Assembly: GCF_022346605.1 (NCBI RefSeq)
Contig: NZ_JAKRNT010000004.1
Span: forward strand, 248,001-312,000
Reading direction: 5' to 3'
Source of the DNA: Sporosarcina sp. ACRSL
Lineage (GTDB): Bacteria; Bacillota; Bacilli; Bacillales_A; Planococcaceae
DNA: 64,000 nt
Part shown: piece by piece, positions 53,248-61,889 of the stretch
Position numbering within the stretch: position 1 is the stretch's first letter
Layout: each line of letters opens with the position of its first letter
Translations under genes and position numbers: made by a program
The notes under the pieces: model-generated
What the model was told of the DNA's origin: nothing
What the model saw: the letters and a program-made list of their open reading frames with translations, nothing else
Database searches by the model: none

Positions 53248-54132
53248 ATGATAACGGTCATCGGAAGTATGAACATGGATTTGGTCGTCGATACAAAGAG
53301 GGTTCCGGAAAACGGGGAGACGATTTTAGGGAAAGACTTTTATACGTTTCCGGGCGGCAAAGGTGCAAATCAAGCGGTTGCAGCTGCAAGGCTAGGTGGG
53401 AACGTCCACATGATAGCGTGTGTCGGGAATGACAGTTTCGGAACTGAATTAATTCAAAACTTAAATGAAGAAAGAGTAGATACTGCTAATGTATCGCGTT
53501 CTTCGGACAAATCTACTGGAATCGCAAATATCATCTTATCTGAAAACGATAACCGAATTATCGTCGTGCCCGGTGCAAATTATGAATTATCACCGCAAAC
53601 GATTGAAGGATTAAGAGATGTTATAAAAGCGAGCAAAGTCGTCGTCATGCAACTGGAAATCTTACCGGAAACCGTTAAATCGGTGTTGAAAATATGTGAG
53701 GAGTTGAATGTCCCAGTCGTCATGGATCCAGCCCCGGCTGAATTCTTCGACAAAGACATGATTTCGGGCGTTCGATACATGACGCCCAATCATTATGAAT
53801 GTGAGCAACTATTCGGCGTTCAGCTGGAGGAAGCACTGGAAATGTACCCGAATCAATTGATCGTTACGTTGGGCAAAGATGGCGTTCGCTATTTTGATGG
53901 AGAGAAGCATATTCATGTTGAAGCCATTCCGACAAATGCAGTCGATACGACAGGTGCTGGAGATACGTTTAACGGCGCCTTGGCATATGCGATCAGTCAT
54001 GAATATGCATTGTATGATGCAGTGAAGTTTGCGAATACAGCATCTTCTTTGTCTGTTGAAAAACTAGGTGCGCAAACGGGTATGCCGACGAAGGAAGAGG
54101 TAGAAGCTCGGATTGCTAGATTGAATAAATGA
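53248..54132 (+). CDS. rbsK: Ribokinase
   Basis: About 294 residues of the PfkB family. The N terminus is ITVIGSMNMDLV, the ribose-binding motif FPGGKGANQAVAAARLGG, the middle ILSENDNRIIVVPGAN, and the catalytic DTTGAGDTFNGALAYA with the Asp base. It phosphorylates ribose released by the nucleoside hydrolase upstream. The start at 53248 is chosen by family N terminus; the frame extends to an ATG at 53215 that overlaps the preceding stop and could serve through coupling. Confidence 0.9.
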   Translation: MITVIGSMNMDLVVDTKRVPENGETILGKDFYTFPGGKGANQAVAAARLGGNVHMIACVGNDSFGTELIQNLNEERVDTANVSRSSDKSTGIANIILSENDNRIIVVPGANYELSPQTIEGLRDVIKASKVVVMQLEILPETVKSVLKICEELNVPVVMDPAPAEFFDKDMISGVRYMTPNHYECEQLFGVQLEEALEMYPNQLIVTLGKDGVRYFDGEKHIHVEAIPTNAVDTTGAGDTFNGALAYAISHEYALYDAVKFANTASSLSVEKLGAQTGMPTKEEVEARIARLNK

Positions 54133-54138
54133 AAAACG

Positions 54139-54172
54139 GAAAGCCAATCAATTCGACATTGATTGGCTTTTC
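54139..54172 (+). terminator. Terminator after ribokinase
   Basis: AAAGCCAATCA pairs with TGATTGGCTTT, then TTCTGCGTTTTT. The stem resembles that of the element at 52017, and a TAGTCAAT...CCTTGCAGGTACCAGCAC remnant follows, so it may derive from a decayed TIR element. Confidence 0.8.
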
Positions 54173-54214
54173 TGCGTTTTTATAGTCAATTCCGCCTTGC
54201 AGGTACCAGCACAA

Positions 54215-54544
54215 CTATTTATTAAATTGCATAGTATCCCCGACACGGATCTTCTCCTTTTTCACAGTCCCAACGGGCAACTCCAGCGTGGAGTGGGCAT
54301 TTTTGACGGGAAGTATGACTCGCCACGGTTTGAGATAAGACACTGTTTTAACAACGCAGTTTGATTTATCGAGGAAAACGGCGTCAATGGGATGCCACAT
54401 GAAAAACATATGGATGGAATTGCATGGTGTTAGGAGAAGACCTTTATCGACAAGAGGTCCTTTGTGACTCAATAGACCTACAAATCTTGACCAAGCAGTA
54501 TCTGCACGATTGATAGGGAATGGCAGGAAAATAGTTTTGGACAT
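54215..54544 (-). CDS. DUF192-family protein
   Basis: 109 residues. The recognisable family stretches are the ARF/SRFVGLLSHKG region, LLTPCNSIHMFFMWHPIDAV (surface Cys, His and Met), VVKTVSYLKPWR and TLELPVGTVKKEKIRVGD. It is a small beta-rich domain of unknown role, frequent next to pilus and secretion genes. The ATG at 54544 is spaced nine bases from AAAGGAGGG; the open frame adds a TTG start at 54553. It is divergent from the flp/tad locus. Confidence 0.85.
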   Translation of the reverse strand: MSKTIFLPFPINRADTAWSRFVGLLSHKGPLVDKGLLLTPCNSIHMFFMWHPIDAVFLDKSNCVVKTVSYLKPWRVILPVKNAHSTLELPVGTVKKEKIRVGDTMQFNK

Positions 54545-54738
54545 AACTATCAACCCTCCTTTTTAACTAGCTTATTCTTTATTAATTGTAAAAATGCAGT
54601 GGACAAGCGAGAGAGTTGTAGGACTAATACTTTATTTGAATACCAATTTTCCTAAGAAAAAATATCTGGATTTCCAGTAATATGGACAAGTTTTCACCTA
54701 ATATAATCCCTTGTACTGATAATTGAAGGAGGAAGATC

Positions 54739-54921
54739 ATGAACTGGTTAGAAAGACTATGGAAAGAAGAAGACGGGCAGGCGCTGACGGAGTATGGGTT
54801 ATTGGTTGGGTTGATTGCAGTTGTGGTGATTGGAACGATTGCACTCATAGGTCCAGAGTTAGACAGATTGTTTAACCTGATTTTAACTGAATTGCAGGGT
54901 GCAGGTACTACAACGCCTTAA
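54739..54921 (+). CDS. flp: Flp/Fap-family pilin
   Basis: 60 residues. A short leader (MNWLERLWKEEDGQA) precedes a membrane helix beginning LTEYGLLVGLIAVVVIGTI, the Flp hallmark with the conserved Glu-Tyr. Cleavage would follow the Gly in EEDGQ-type context. It is the major subunit of the Tad pilus. AAGGAGGAAG precedes the ATG. A hairpin directly after the gene may limit readthrough so that pilin is made in excess of the assembly proteins. Confidence 0.9.
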   Translation: MNWLERLWKEEDGQALTEYGLLVGLIAVVVIGTIALIGPELDRLFNLILTELQGAGTTTP

Positions 54922-54942
54922 GCTAGTTAATTAAACAGTTTA

Positions 54943-54975
54943 GAAAATAGCCCGACTACAGTTGGGCTATTTTCC
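54943..54975 (+). terminator. Partial terminator/attenuator after the pilin gene
   Basis: AAAATAGCCC and GGGCTATTTT form a 10-bp stem with T tail, between flp and the prepilin peptidase gene. Confidence 0.75.
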
Positions 54976-54995
54976 ACATGAAAGGAGAAATCCGG

Positions 54996-55502
54996 ATGGC
55001 AAATATAGCACTTGCGGTAATTCTTATCATTTCAGTTGTAACGGATGTACGAAGTCGGAAGGTCTTGAATATTATAACACTACCAGCCATTTTAACGGGT
55101 TTCCTTTTTCATGTGGTAACTTCAGGTCTTGACGGCTTTTTCTTTAGCGGTATCGGATTTTTGGTCGGTCTTGGCTTGCTGATCATTCCGTTTATAATGG
55201 GAGGAATCGGTGCTGGGGACGTAAAACTATTAGCAGCAATCGGCGCTTGGAAAGGCGCTGTATTTGTATTTTATGCAACCCTTTACGGAGCAGCTATTGG
55301 CGGACTCATTGCATTGTTCATTTTACTGAAAAGAAAAAGGCTCGGTTTCACGATTAAACATATTTTGTTTTCATTCAGGTTCCTTAAAAATCGAAAGGTT
55401 CTAGGGGATCTTGGTGAAACGGATGGAACTCTCTCAATTCCCTATGCCGTTCCGATTGCGGTCGGCGCATTGATTGCATTTTTGATGGAGGTTTACATAT
55501 GA
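54996..55502 (+). CDS. Prepilin peptidase (CpaA/TadV type)
   Basis: 168 residues with about five membrane helices. The catalytic aspartates of the A24 family are visible in SVVTDVRSRKV and in GGIGAGDVKLLAAIGAWKG (GxGD). It cleaves the Flp pilin and the TadE-like pseudopilins. The ATG at 54996 follows AAAGGAG; an ATG at 54978 lies ahead of that site. It overlaps tadE by four bases. Confidence 0.9.
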   Translation: MANIALAVILIISVVTDVRSRKVLNIITLPAILTGFLFHVVTSGLDGFFFSGIGFLVGLGLLIIPFIMGGIGAGDVKLLAAIGAWKGAVFVFYATLYGAAIGGLIALFILLKRKRLGFTIKHILFSFRFLKNRKVLGDLGETDGTLSIPYAVPIAVGALIAFLMEVYI

Positions 55503-55879
55503 AATCACAACGAGGTCAGGCGTTGGTGGAAGCGGCATTCATAATACCAATTCTTTTGATTTTACTATTCGGCATTACCGACTTCGGTCGGGTTTTTCAT
55601 GCTTATTTAACACTCGACCATGCAGGTAGAGAAGCTGCCAGAGTTGCGACGGTTGGAGCTGAGGATACTGAAATTGCTGCAAGGATAGAACAAGCGACGA
55701 GCAGCCTTAATAAAGATAAAGTGACGCATACTATCTCGCCGTCAGGGAAATCAAATCGACCAAGCGGGAGCGAGGTCACAATTACATTGAAATATTCTAT
55801 TGATCTGTTAATGCCTCTTATTAGTCATCTGAGTGGACCCATTGAGCTGGAAAACAAAACTGTAATGAGGGTGGAGTGA
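55499..55879 (+). CDS. tadE: TadE-like pseudopilin
   Basis: 126 residues. The N terminus RGQALVEAAFIIPILLILLF has the Glu-bearing type IV pilin-like helix, and FGRVFHAYLTLDHAGREAAR is the TadE continuation. It is a minor pilus component. Its last bases overlap the GTG/ATG start of the next gene. Confidence 0.9.
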   Translation: MKSQRGQALVEAAFIIPILLILLFGITDFGRVFHAYLTLDHAGREAARVATVGAEDTEIAARIEQATSSLNKDKVTHTISPSGKSNRPSGSEVTITLKYSIDLLMPLISHLSGPIELENKTVMRVE

Positions 55880-56799
55880 TGAGAAAGATTAATCAGTCGT
55901 TGCTGTTTACCTTGAAAGATGAGCGCGGGGTAACGAAAATACTTGTCGCTCTTAGCATCGTCGTTTTGCTTGGCTTCACGGCCTTAGTCGTCGATGTCGG
56001 TGCCATCTACTTCGAAAAAAGCAGGCTACAAAAAGCATTAGATGCAGCAGTACTCGGAGGCGCACAGCATTTGAAGGTTAGCAAGGAGCAAGCGGAGGAA
56101 ACGGCTATTGCACTTGCTTTGGAAAATGGATTTAATGTTGTTAAAAACGACGTGACGACCGGGGAAGATTATATTGAAATTGAGAAAACCGTTCCTAAAG
56201 AATTGACCTTTGCGAGAGTGCTAGGTTTCAATGAAGCCGATATTCATGCGGTCGCTCGCGTGAAATTAGTACAGGGGTTAGTGAAGCGAAGCGGGGTCGC
56301 CCCAATTGGTTTACAGGATGATAACTTTGAAAAGAATGGGCCGTATGACTTGAACTTCAATCCAGGAGAAGCGAAAAAAGGAAACTTTGGCTTCCTTGGC
56401 ATAGATGGTCCTGGTGGTTCGATCGTAGAAGAATCAATATTAAATGGAAGCAAGACTGAAGTGGAAGAAGGCATGGATGTTCCTACCGAGACAGGGCTAA
56501 CATGGGGGAATGTGAAGAAGGCAATAGAGGAACGGATAAAGCGAGATGCAACCAAAACGCATTGCAATTCTCCCGATACGGCAGATAATGAATGTAGCCG
56601 AGTTATCATTATTCCATTGGTAGACTCATACGATAATTTGAGTGGAGGTGGCAAAGTGAAAATCGTCCGCTTTGCTGCATTTTGGATTGATTCCGTCCAA
56701 GGTCAGACAATAAAAGGTCACTTCATTGATTACGTAACAAGCGGCACATTCGAGCCCGGAGGAGAGTCCAACATTTATGGTGTAAAACTTGTCAAATAA
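55879..56799 (+). CDS. TadG-like protein, first paralog
   Basis: About 306 residues. An N-terminal hydrophobic helix (TKILVALSIVVLLGFTALVV) precedes VGAIYFEKSRLQKALDAAVL, the TadG hallmark. The C-terminal region is mainly beta and secreted. Its first 60 residues are nearly identical to the next gene's, showing a tandem duplication. Confidence 0.88.
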   Translation: MRKINQSLLFTLKDERGVTKILVALSIVVLLGFTALVVDVGAIYFEKSRLQKALDAAVLGGAQHLKVSKEQAEETAIALALENGFNVVKNDVTTGEDYIEIEKTVPKELTFARVLGFNEADIHAVARVKLVQGLVKRSGVAPIGLQDDNFEKNGPYDLNFNPGEAKKGNFGFLGIDGPGGSIVEESILNGSKTEVEEGMDVPTETGLTWGNVKKAIEERIKRDATKTHCNSPDTADNECSRVIIIPLVDSYDNLSGGGKVKIVRFAAFWIDSVQGQTIKGHFIDYVTSGTFEPGGESNIYGVKLVK

Positions 56800-56873
56800 A
56801 CAAACCTACAGATCTATCGCCCCTTATCAGTCTTCTGATTGGACCCCGGAAAAAAATCAATGAGGGTGGAACG

Positions 56874-57827
56874 ATGAGAAGTAAAATTAATGCGTTACTG
56901 TTTTCTTTAAAAGACGAAAGTGGAGTGGCGAAGATCCTTGTCGCACTCAGCATCATTGTCTTGCTTGGTTTCACTGCGTTGGTCATCGATGTAGGCGCGA
57001 TTTACTTTGAAAAAAGTAGACTGCAAAAAGCATTGGACGCTGCTGTTCTTGGTGGAGCACATCGTTTGTTAGTATCTGAGGAAGAAGCAAAAACAACTGC
57101 GATTTCCCTTGCACTGAAGAATGGATATGATGTTGTCGATGATTCGAAAGAGATGAGCACAGGAAACTACTTTATTGAAATCGAAAAGAAAGTGAATAAG
57201 GAAATGACTTTCGCGAGGGTTTTAGGAGTAAATAGTACAGATATTAACGCCGTGGCTCGAGCAGAGCTGCTTTATTCGGCATTAGTGCAAAAGGGTGGAA
57301 TTGTACCAATTGGTCTAGAGGATGGAAAGTACGACCTTTCACATGGAAATGAGTTTGCTTTAAACCTTGATAATGCAAATAAAATAAATGGTAACCATGG
57401 GTTCCTTTCATTAGACGGAAGAGGAGAGGATAGTTGGGAAGATGCGGTGAAATATGGTAGTAAGTCTGTATTTGCAATCAAAGATCAGATTTATCCAGAA
57501 CCGGGGAATTTGGGTGGGAATGTATATAATGCTTTCAACTATAGAATTAAACTTGATGAAAATAACCCAGATAAAACTTATTGCAATAATTTCGAGACTG
57601 CAGATAATTCCTGTAGCAGGGTAGTATTAGTGCCCATTGTAAGTGAGTTCCCCAACGGAAGGTCTGATAAAGTCGAAATCCGACATTTCGCGGCCTTTTG
57701 GCTCAGCGGATTTGAAGGGAAGCATAACAACATAGTAAAAGGAGTTTTCATGAATTACGTCACAAGTGGCACTTTTGATGACAAGGGAACGAAGACCAAT
57801 ATCTACAGAGTAAAACTCACAAAATAA
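56874..57827 (+). CDS. TadG-like protein, second paralog
   Basis: 317 residues, the same architecture as the gene before it (AKILVALSIIVLLGFTALVI then VGAIYFEKSRLQKALDAAVL). The C-terminal parts share only scattered stretches such as a GNHGFLSLDG/KGNFGFLGID pair and the ending VTSGTF...NIY. The ATG follows GAGGGTGGAACG. The 74-bp gap between the two genes is a decayed copy of the 3' end of tadE, so the duplication unit began inside tadE. Confidence 0.88.
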   Translation: MRSKINALLFSLKDESGVAKILVALSIIVLLGFTALVIDVGAIYFEKSRLQKALDAAVLGGAHRLLVSEEEAKTTAISLALKNGYDVVDDSKEMSTGNYFIEIEKKVNKEMTFARVLGVNSTDINAVARAELLYSALVQKGGIVPIGLEDGKYDLSHGNEFALNLDNANKINGNHGFLSLDGRGEDSWEDAVKYGSKSVFAIKDQIYPEPGNLGGNVYNAFNYRIKLDENNPDKTYCNNFETADNSCSRVVLVPIVSEFPNGRSDKVEIRHFAAFWLSGFEGKHNNIVKGVFMNYVTSGTFDDKGTKTNIYRVKLTK

Positions 57828-57854
57828 CAAAAAATATACAAAGCAGGTGAATGG

Positions 57855-58427
57855 TTGAACCCGAAGAAAGTCTGGTTAGTGGCAATCATATTTGGATTCC
57901 TAGCTGCTGGTATGCTGTATGTCATTATTAAAAATTATGATGTCAGTAAAGAGAAAGCCCCAGTCGTTATTGAGGAGCCGGTCGTAGTGGAGCCTGAGGT
58001 ACAGGAAGTTGAGGAGGAGCCGAAGAATGAGATGCTTCCGATACCGGAAGGCAAGCGGGCGATGACGATTGCAGTGACGGATGTGCAAGGAGTGGCGGGG
58101 TTTATTGAGCCTGGTGCACATGTAGATGTCGTCGCTATTCTTGCTGTGCCCGAAGAGCAGAAGGAGCTGCAGCATGATGCGGCAACACTTTTATTGCAAG
58201 ACGTGAAGGTGTTGGCGATTGGTCACGCGGCGGATGATCCTGAAACGATGAAGCGTTATCAGATGGTGACAATTGAAGTAACGCCAGTCGAGGGGCTGAC
58301 ATTGAGCTTTGCGACAAAGTATGATCTTCATTTATTGTTGCGGGAAGAGGGGGATCATGCAATCGAGCCGGATCGAACGCATGTGCATGAAGATGATTTG
58401 CATGAAGGGGTGTTTAGACCAAGATGA
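57855..58427 (+). CDS. CpaB/RcpC-like pilus assembly protein
   Basis: 190 residues, shorter than the usual 240-300. A membrane helix (VWLVAIIFGFLAAGMLYVII) is followed by a Val/Glu-rich linker and a conserved MTIAVTDVQGVAGFIEPGAH segment with VDVVAIL, typical of CpaB. The SAF domain seen in longer members seems absent or shortened. The start is TTG at 57855 with AGGTGAATGG ahead; no in-frame ATG is nearby. Overlaps the next gene by four bases. Confidence 0.8.
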   Translation: MNPKKVWLVAIIFGFLAAGMLYVIIKNYDVSKEKAPVVIEEPVVVEPEVQEVEEEPKNEMLPIPEGKRAMTIAVTDVQGVAGFIEPGAHVDVVAILAVPEEQKELQHDAATLLLQDVKVLAIGHAADDPETMKRYQMVTIEVTPVEGLTLSFATKYDLHLLLREEGDHAIEPDRTHVHEDDLHEGVFRPR

Positions 58428-59596
58428 GTACATTGATCTCCTTAACTGGAAATGGCGAATGGGCGTACAGGTTGGAAGAGATTGCAGCGGATAGTCATTT
58501 GGAGTTGGAATGGATTGAGAATGAAACGAAGCTATTTGAGCATTTGACAGCTGTCGCGGGCAATTGTGTTGTCCTGTTGCCGAATATCAATTTTGTAGAT
58601 GTGTACAGCATATGTTCAAAAATTTCTCAGTCATTTAGTACAACGCCAATTTTGTTCGTATTTGAATCCAAAGATGGATTCGACATGAAGCGCGCCATGC
58701 GGGCAGGCGCAGATGACGTCATTTTCCTCGATAACCATTCGTCAAAAATACAGGAAGATCTTCGCCATGCGATGAATAAAAGGGACGCCCTGCAACAGAA
58801 ACAGCCTGCTACTCAAAAAAATGCAAAGGTCATAACGGTTGCGAGCACTAAAGGCGGGGTCGGCAAAACGACCGTCGCAGTCAATTTGGCTGTCGCACTT
58901 GCTAAACAATCGAAACGGGTCGCCATCATTGACTTGGATTTACAGTTCGGAGATGTGTCCTTGTTTTTGGACGCGAGCCCAAGGCGGACAATCTATGATT
59001 GGGTAAAAGAGGATCAAGAGGGAAAACGGATCGAGGAATACTTAACACTTTCCAAACAGGGAATCTCAATATTAGCCGCCCCCCAGCGTCCAGAATTCGC
59101 TGAAGTCATTACGGGAAATGATGTGAGGCGTGCAATTGCTGCATTGAAGCCGCGGTTTGATATCATCTTGATCGATGTGTCGAGTCATATGGGTGAAATC
59201 GGCATTGTGGCACTCGAAAGTTCGGATGAAATTCTCGTCATGACATATATGGATCTCCCGACGTTGAAAAATACTAAATTACTTATAGAAACTTTGGTTT
59301 TATTGAAACTAGAAAATCGTGTAAGAGTGGTACTGAATCGTCAGTTCACGGTGAAAGGGCTGTCGATCAACACTGTTGAACAAGTTCTCGGATTGAAGCT
59401 GTTCGCAACATTGCCTGCGAAGGAAAAGTTGATGACGACTGCTGCGAATGCTGGTGTACCGATTCGTGTTTCCCAACCTCGCTCCCGCATCGCGAAGAAT
59501 TTCACGAACATGGCCGACGTTTTTGTACGCACAGACGTGCGATCGTCCAAGAAGAATCCGGCTAACATTGTCACTCATGCAGGGGGGCATGCGTAA
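58424..59596 (+). CDS. TadZ/CpaE-like ParA-family ATPase
   Basis: 390 residues. An N-terminal receiver-like domain without phosphorylation motifs is followed by a MinD/ParA ATPase: STKGGVGKTTVAVNLAVALA (deviant Walker A), IIDLDLQFGDVSLFLD, and DIILIDVSSHMGE. It positions the Tad machinery. Its stop codon overlaps the tadA start by one base. Confidence 0.88.
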   Translation: MSTLISLTGNGEWAYRLEEIAADSHLELEWIENETKLFEHLTAVAGNCVVLLPNINFVDVYSICSKISQSFSTTPILFVFESKDGFDMKRAMRAGADDVIFLDNHSSKIQEDLRHAMNKRDALQQKQPATQKNAKVITVASTKGGVGKTTVAVNLAVALAKQSKRVAIIDLDLQFGDVSLFLDASPRRTIYDWVKEDQEGKRIEEYLTLSKQGISILAAPQRPEFAEVITGNDVRRAIAALKPRFDIILIDVSSHMGEIGIVALESSDEILVMTYMDLPTLKNTKLLIETLVLLKLENRVRVVLNRQFTVKGLSINTVEQVLGLKLFATLPAKEKLMTTAANAGVPIRVSQPRSRIAKNFTNMADVFVRTDVRSSKKNPANIVTHAGGHA

Positions 59597-60918
59597 TGTC
59601 ATTGCTATCGCGGCTCGGTGGGAATCAACAGGAACCGGAAGCAAATCAGGCAAAGCGGCTACAACCGATTGAACCGACCAAGACGTCCAGCGATCTATGG
59701 ATCCGGCTCCACAATCATCTTGTGGATGAACTGAAAAAACCGGTACATCAAGGTGTTGAGTTGGAACCGCTCATTGAAGAACTGGCCGATGAATTTATTC
59801 TCGAAGAAGCGAATCAACTCTCCTACGAGGAAAAGAAACAGCTAAAGCATGACATCACGTATGAATTGACGGGTTATGGCCCGATATCGCCTCTGCTCGC
59901 GGATCCATCTATCACTGAGGTAATGGTGAATGGACCGGATGCCGTCTATGTTGAAATTGGTGGCGTCATTGAGAAAGTGAATGTATCATTCCAAAATGAC
60001 ATGCATGTACTGCGTGTCATAGAGAAAATCGTTGCACCGCTCGGACGGCGGATCGATGAAAGTGTTCCGATGGTCGATGCCAGATTGCCCGACGGCTCGC
60101 GGGTGAACGCCATCATTCCGCCACTTGCCTTGAATGGTCCGACGCTCACGGTCCGGAAGTTTTCCAAGGAGCCCTTTACAATTAATGATCTACTGCGCAT
60201 GAATACGTTAAGTGAAGATATGGCTAACTTCTTGAAGGCGGCAGTGGAATCAAAGCTTAATATTTTCATCAGCGGCGGAACGGGGTCAGGAAAGACAAGT
60301 ACATTGAACGTCTTATCCTCCTTCATTTCCACCAAAGAGAGGATTGTGACGATTGAGGATGCAGCGGAGCTAAGACTTTCCCAGGAACATATCGTTTCTT
60401 TGGAATCCCGTCCGCGGAACATTGAAGGGCAAGGCGAAATCACGATTCGCGATTTAGTCCGAAACTCCTTACGGATGCGCCCGGACCGCATCATTATCGG
60501 TGAGGTGCGGGGCGCGGAAACATTGGATATGTTGCAGGCGATGAACACGGGGCATGAAGGCAGCTTGGGGACAGGGCATGCGAATTCGCCAAGGGATCTA
60601 TTGGCAAGACTTGAAACGATGGTGCTCATGGCGGGGTTCGACTTGCCAGTACGTGCAATCCGTGAACAGATTTCTGGAGCTTTGGATTTAATTGTCCAAC
60701 AGGATCGGCTGAAGGATGGTTCTCGGAAAATAACGAAAATTACAGAAGTGCTTGGAATGGAAGGCGAGAATATCGTACTACAGGATATTTTCGTCTATCA
60801 AACGAGTAAAGACGCATTTGGTAGAATCGTAGGAAAGTTTGCACCGACGGGCATCCGTCCTTACTGTTATGAAAAGATTGCTGTTTCCGGCAACCAGTAC
60901 GAGTGGAAAGGAGTATAG
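59596..60918 (+). CDS. tadA: TadA/CpaF secretion ATPase
   Basis: 440 residues. An N-terminal domain precedes the ATPase with GPISPLLADPSITEVMVNGP, the Walker A GGTGSGKTSTLNV, the Asp box IVTIEDAAEL, Walker B RPDRIIIGEVRG, and the His box GSLGTGHANS. It powers pilus assembly on the cytoplasmic face. It follows the TadZ-like gene with a one-base overlap and precedes tadB by two bases. Confidence 0.93.
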   Translation: MSLLSRLGGNQQEPEANQAKRLQPIEPTKTSSDLWIRLHNHLVDELKKPVHQGVELEPLIEELADEFILEEANQLSYEEKKQLKHDITYELTGYGPISPLLADPSITEVMVNGPDAVYVEIGGVIEKVNVSFQNDMHVLRVIEKIVAPLGRRIDESVPMVDARLPDGSRVNAIIPPLALNGPTLTVRKFSKEPFTINDLLRMNTLSEDMANFLKAAVESKLNIFISGGTGSGKTSTLNVLSSFISTKERIVTIEDAAELRLSQEHIVSLESRPRNIEGQGEITIRDLVRNSLRMRPDRIIIGEVRGAETLDMLQAMNTGHEGSLGTGHANSPRDLLARLETMVLMAGFDLPVRAIREQISGALDLIVQQDRLKDGSRKITKITEVLGMEGENIVLQDIFVYQTSKDAFGRIVGKFAPTGIRPYCYEKIAVSGNQYEWKGV

Positions 60919-60920
60919 GA

Positions 60921-61886
60921 ATGACGAAGCTCCTAATCCTTTCCTTGGTCGTATTCATTGTCGGCACGTTGCTTTTCCGTCTAGTCATTCATCTTGTCAT
61001 GGAAAAAAGGAAGTTTGAAAGAAGGCTGAGAACTTATATTGAGTGGGAGGATGTGAAGAGAGGGGAGGAGCGGAAAGGGCAGAAAGAGAAGAGTAGCAAA
61101 TCTCCGATTAAGAAGCTTGCGAAAGCGATTGAAGCAGCTCTCAACTTGTCTAAGAACGAAAAGCTTCTCCTCCAGTCTGGAGTAAATCTTTCGCTCGGAG
61201 AGTTGTTTATCGGCCGTGTGATCATTGTCATACTCGTTCTTATGATTGGCAATTACTATGAGATGAATTTTTTGATTGTTGCAATTATGGGTGTTATTGG
61301 TTTTTATCTTCCCATTTTTTACGTTAAGAGAAGAAGGAAAAAACGCCTCGAATTGGCGTCCTACCAACTGGGAGAGGCTTTAGGAGTCATTGCAAACGCC
61401 ATGCGTGCTGGCTTCAGTTTCATGCAAGCGATGAAAATGGTCGCAGATGAGATCGAGGAACCGCTCGGTCCGGAGTTCTTGAAAACCCTTCAGGAAATCA
61501 ACTTAGGTTTATCATATGAAGACGCTTTTCAAAATCTGCTGGATAGGCTTCCAGAAAAAGAGCTCGAGATCGTCTTGAATACGTTGATTGTGCAGCGAAA
61601 AACGGGTGGAAACATGGCGTATTTATTGGAGACGATGCAGAACATTATCTTCGACCGTGCACGTGTCAAAGGGGAAGTTAAGACATTGACTGCACAAGGA
61701 AAAATGTCTTCTGTCATCATAACAATTTTGCCACTTGCACTTGCTCTTTATATCAGGTTAGTGAATCCGGAGTACTTCCAGAAGCTGTTTTCCCATCCGG
61801 TCGGTTGGGTGATGGTCATTTATGGATCGTTCAGCATCATCTTTGGTTGGTTGTGGATTAAAAAAATTGTCAATATCGAGGTGTAG
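60921..61886 (+). CDS. tadB: TadB-like inner-membrane platform protein
   Basis: 321 residues, type II secretion F-domain family. Membrane helices lie near both ends and in the middle, with the conserved cytoplasmic segment ELASYQLGEALGVIANAMRA, GFSFMQAMKMVADEI and LIVQRKTGGNMAYLLETM. The ATG at 60921 follows AAAGGAG; a GTG upstream at 60903 lies within tadA. Confidence 0.92.
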   Translation: MTKLLILSLVVFIVGTLLFRLVIHLVMEKRKFERRLRTYIEWEDVKRGEERKGQKEKSSKSPIKKLAKAIEAALNLSKNEKLLLQSGVNLSLGELFIGRVIIVILVLMIGNYYEMNFLIVAIMGVIGFYLPIFYVKRRRKKRLELASYQLGEALGVIANAMRAGFSFMQAMKMVADEIEEPLGPEFLKTLQEINLGLSYEDAFQNLLDRLPEKELEIVLNTLIVQRKTGGNMAYLLETMQNIIFDRARVKGEVKTLTAQGKMSSVIITILPLALALYIRLVNPEYFQKLFSHPVGWVMVIYGSFSIIFGWLWIKKIVNIEV

Positions 61887-61889
61887 CAA

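Noticed and set aside
59946-60629. A 227-residue open frame opposite the tadA gene
   Set aside because: It is fully antisense to the clearly coding ATPase gene, with no recognisable domain or ribosome binding site.
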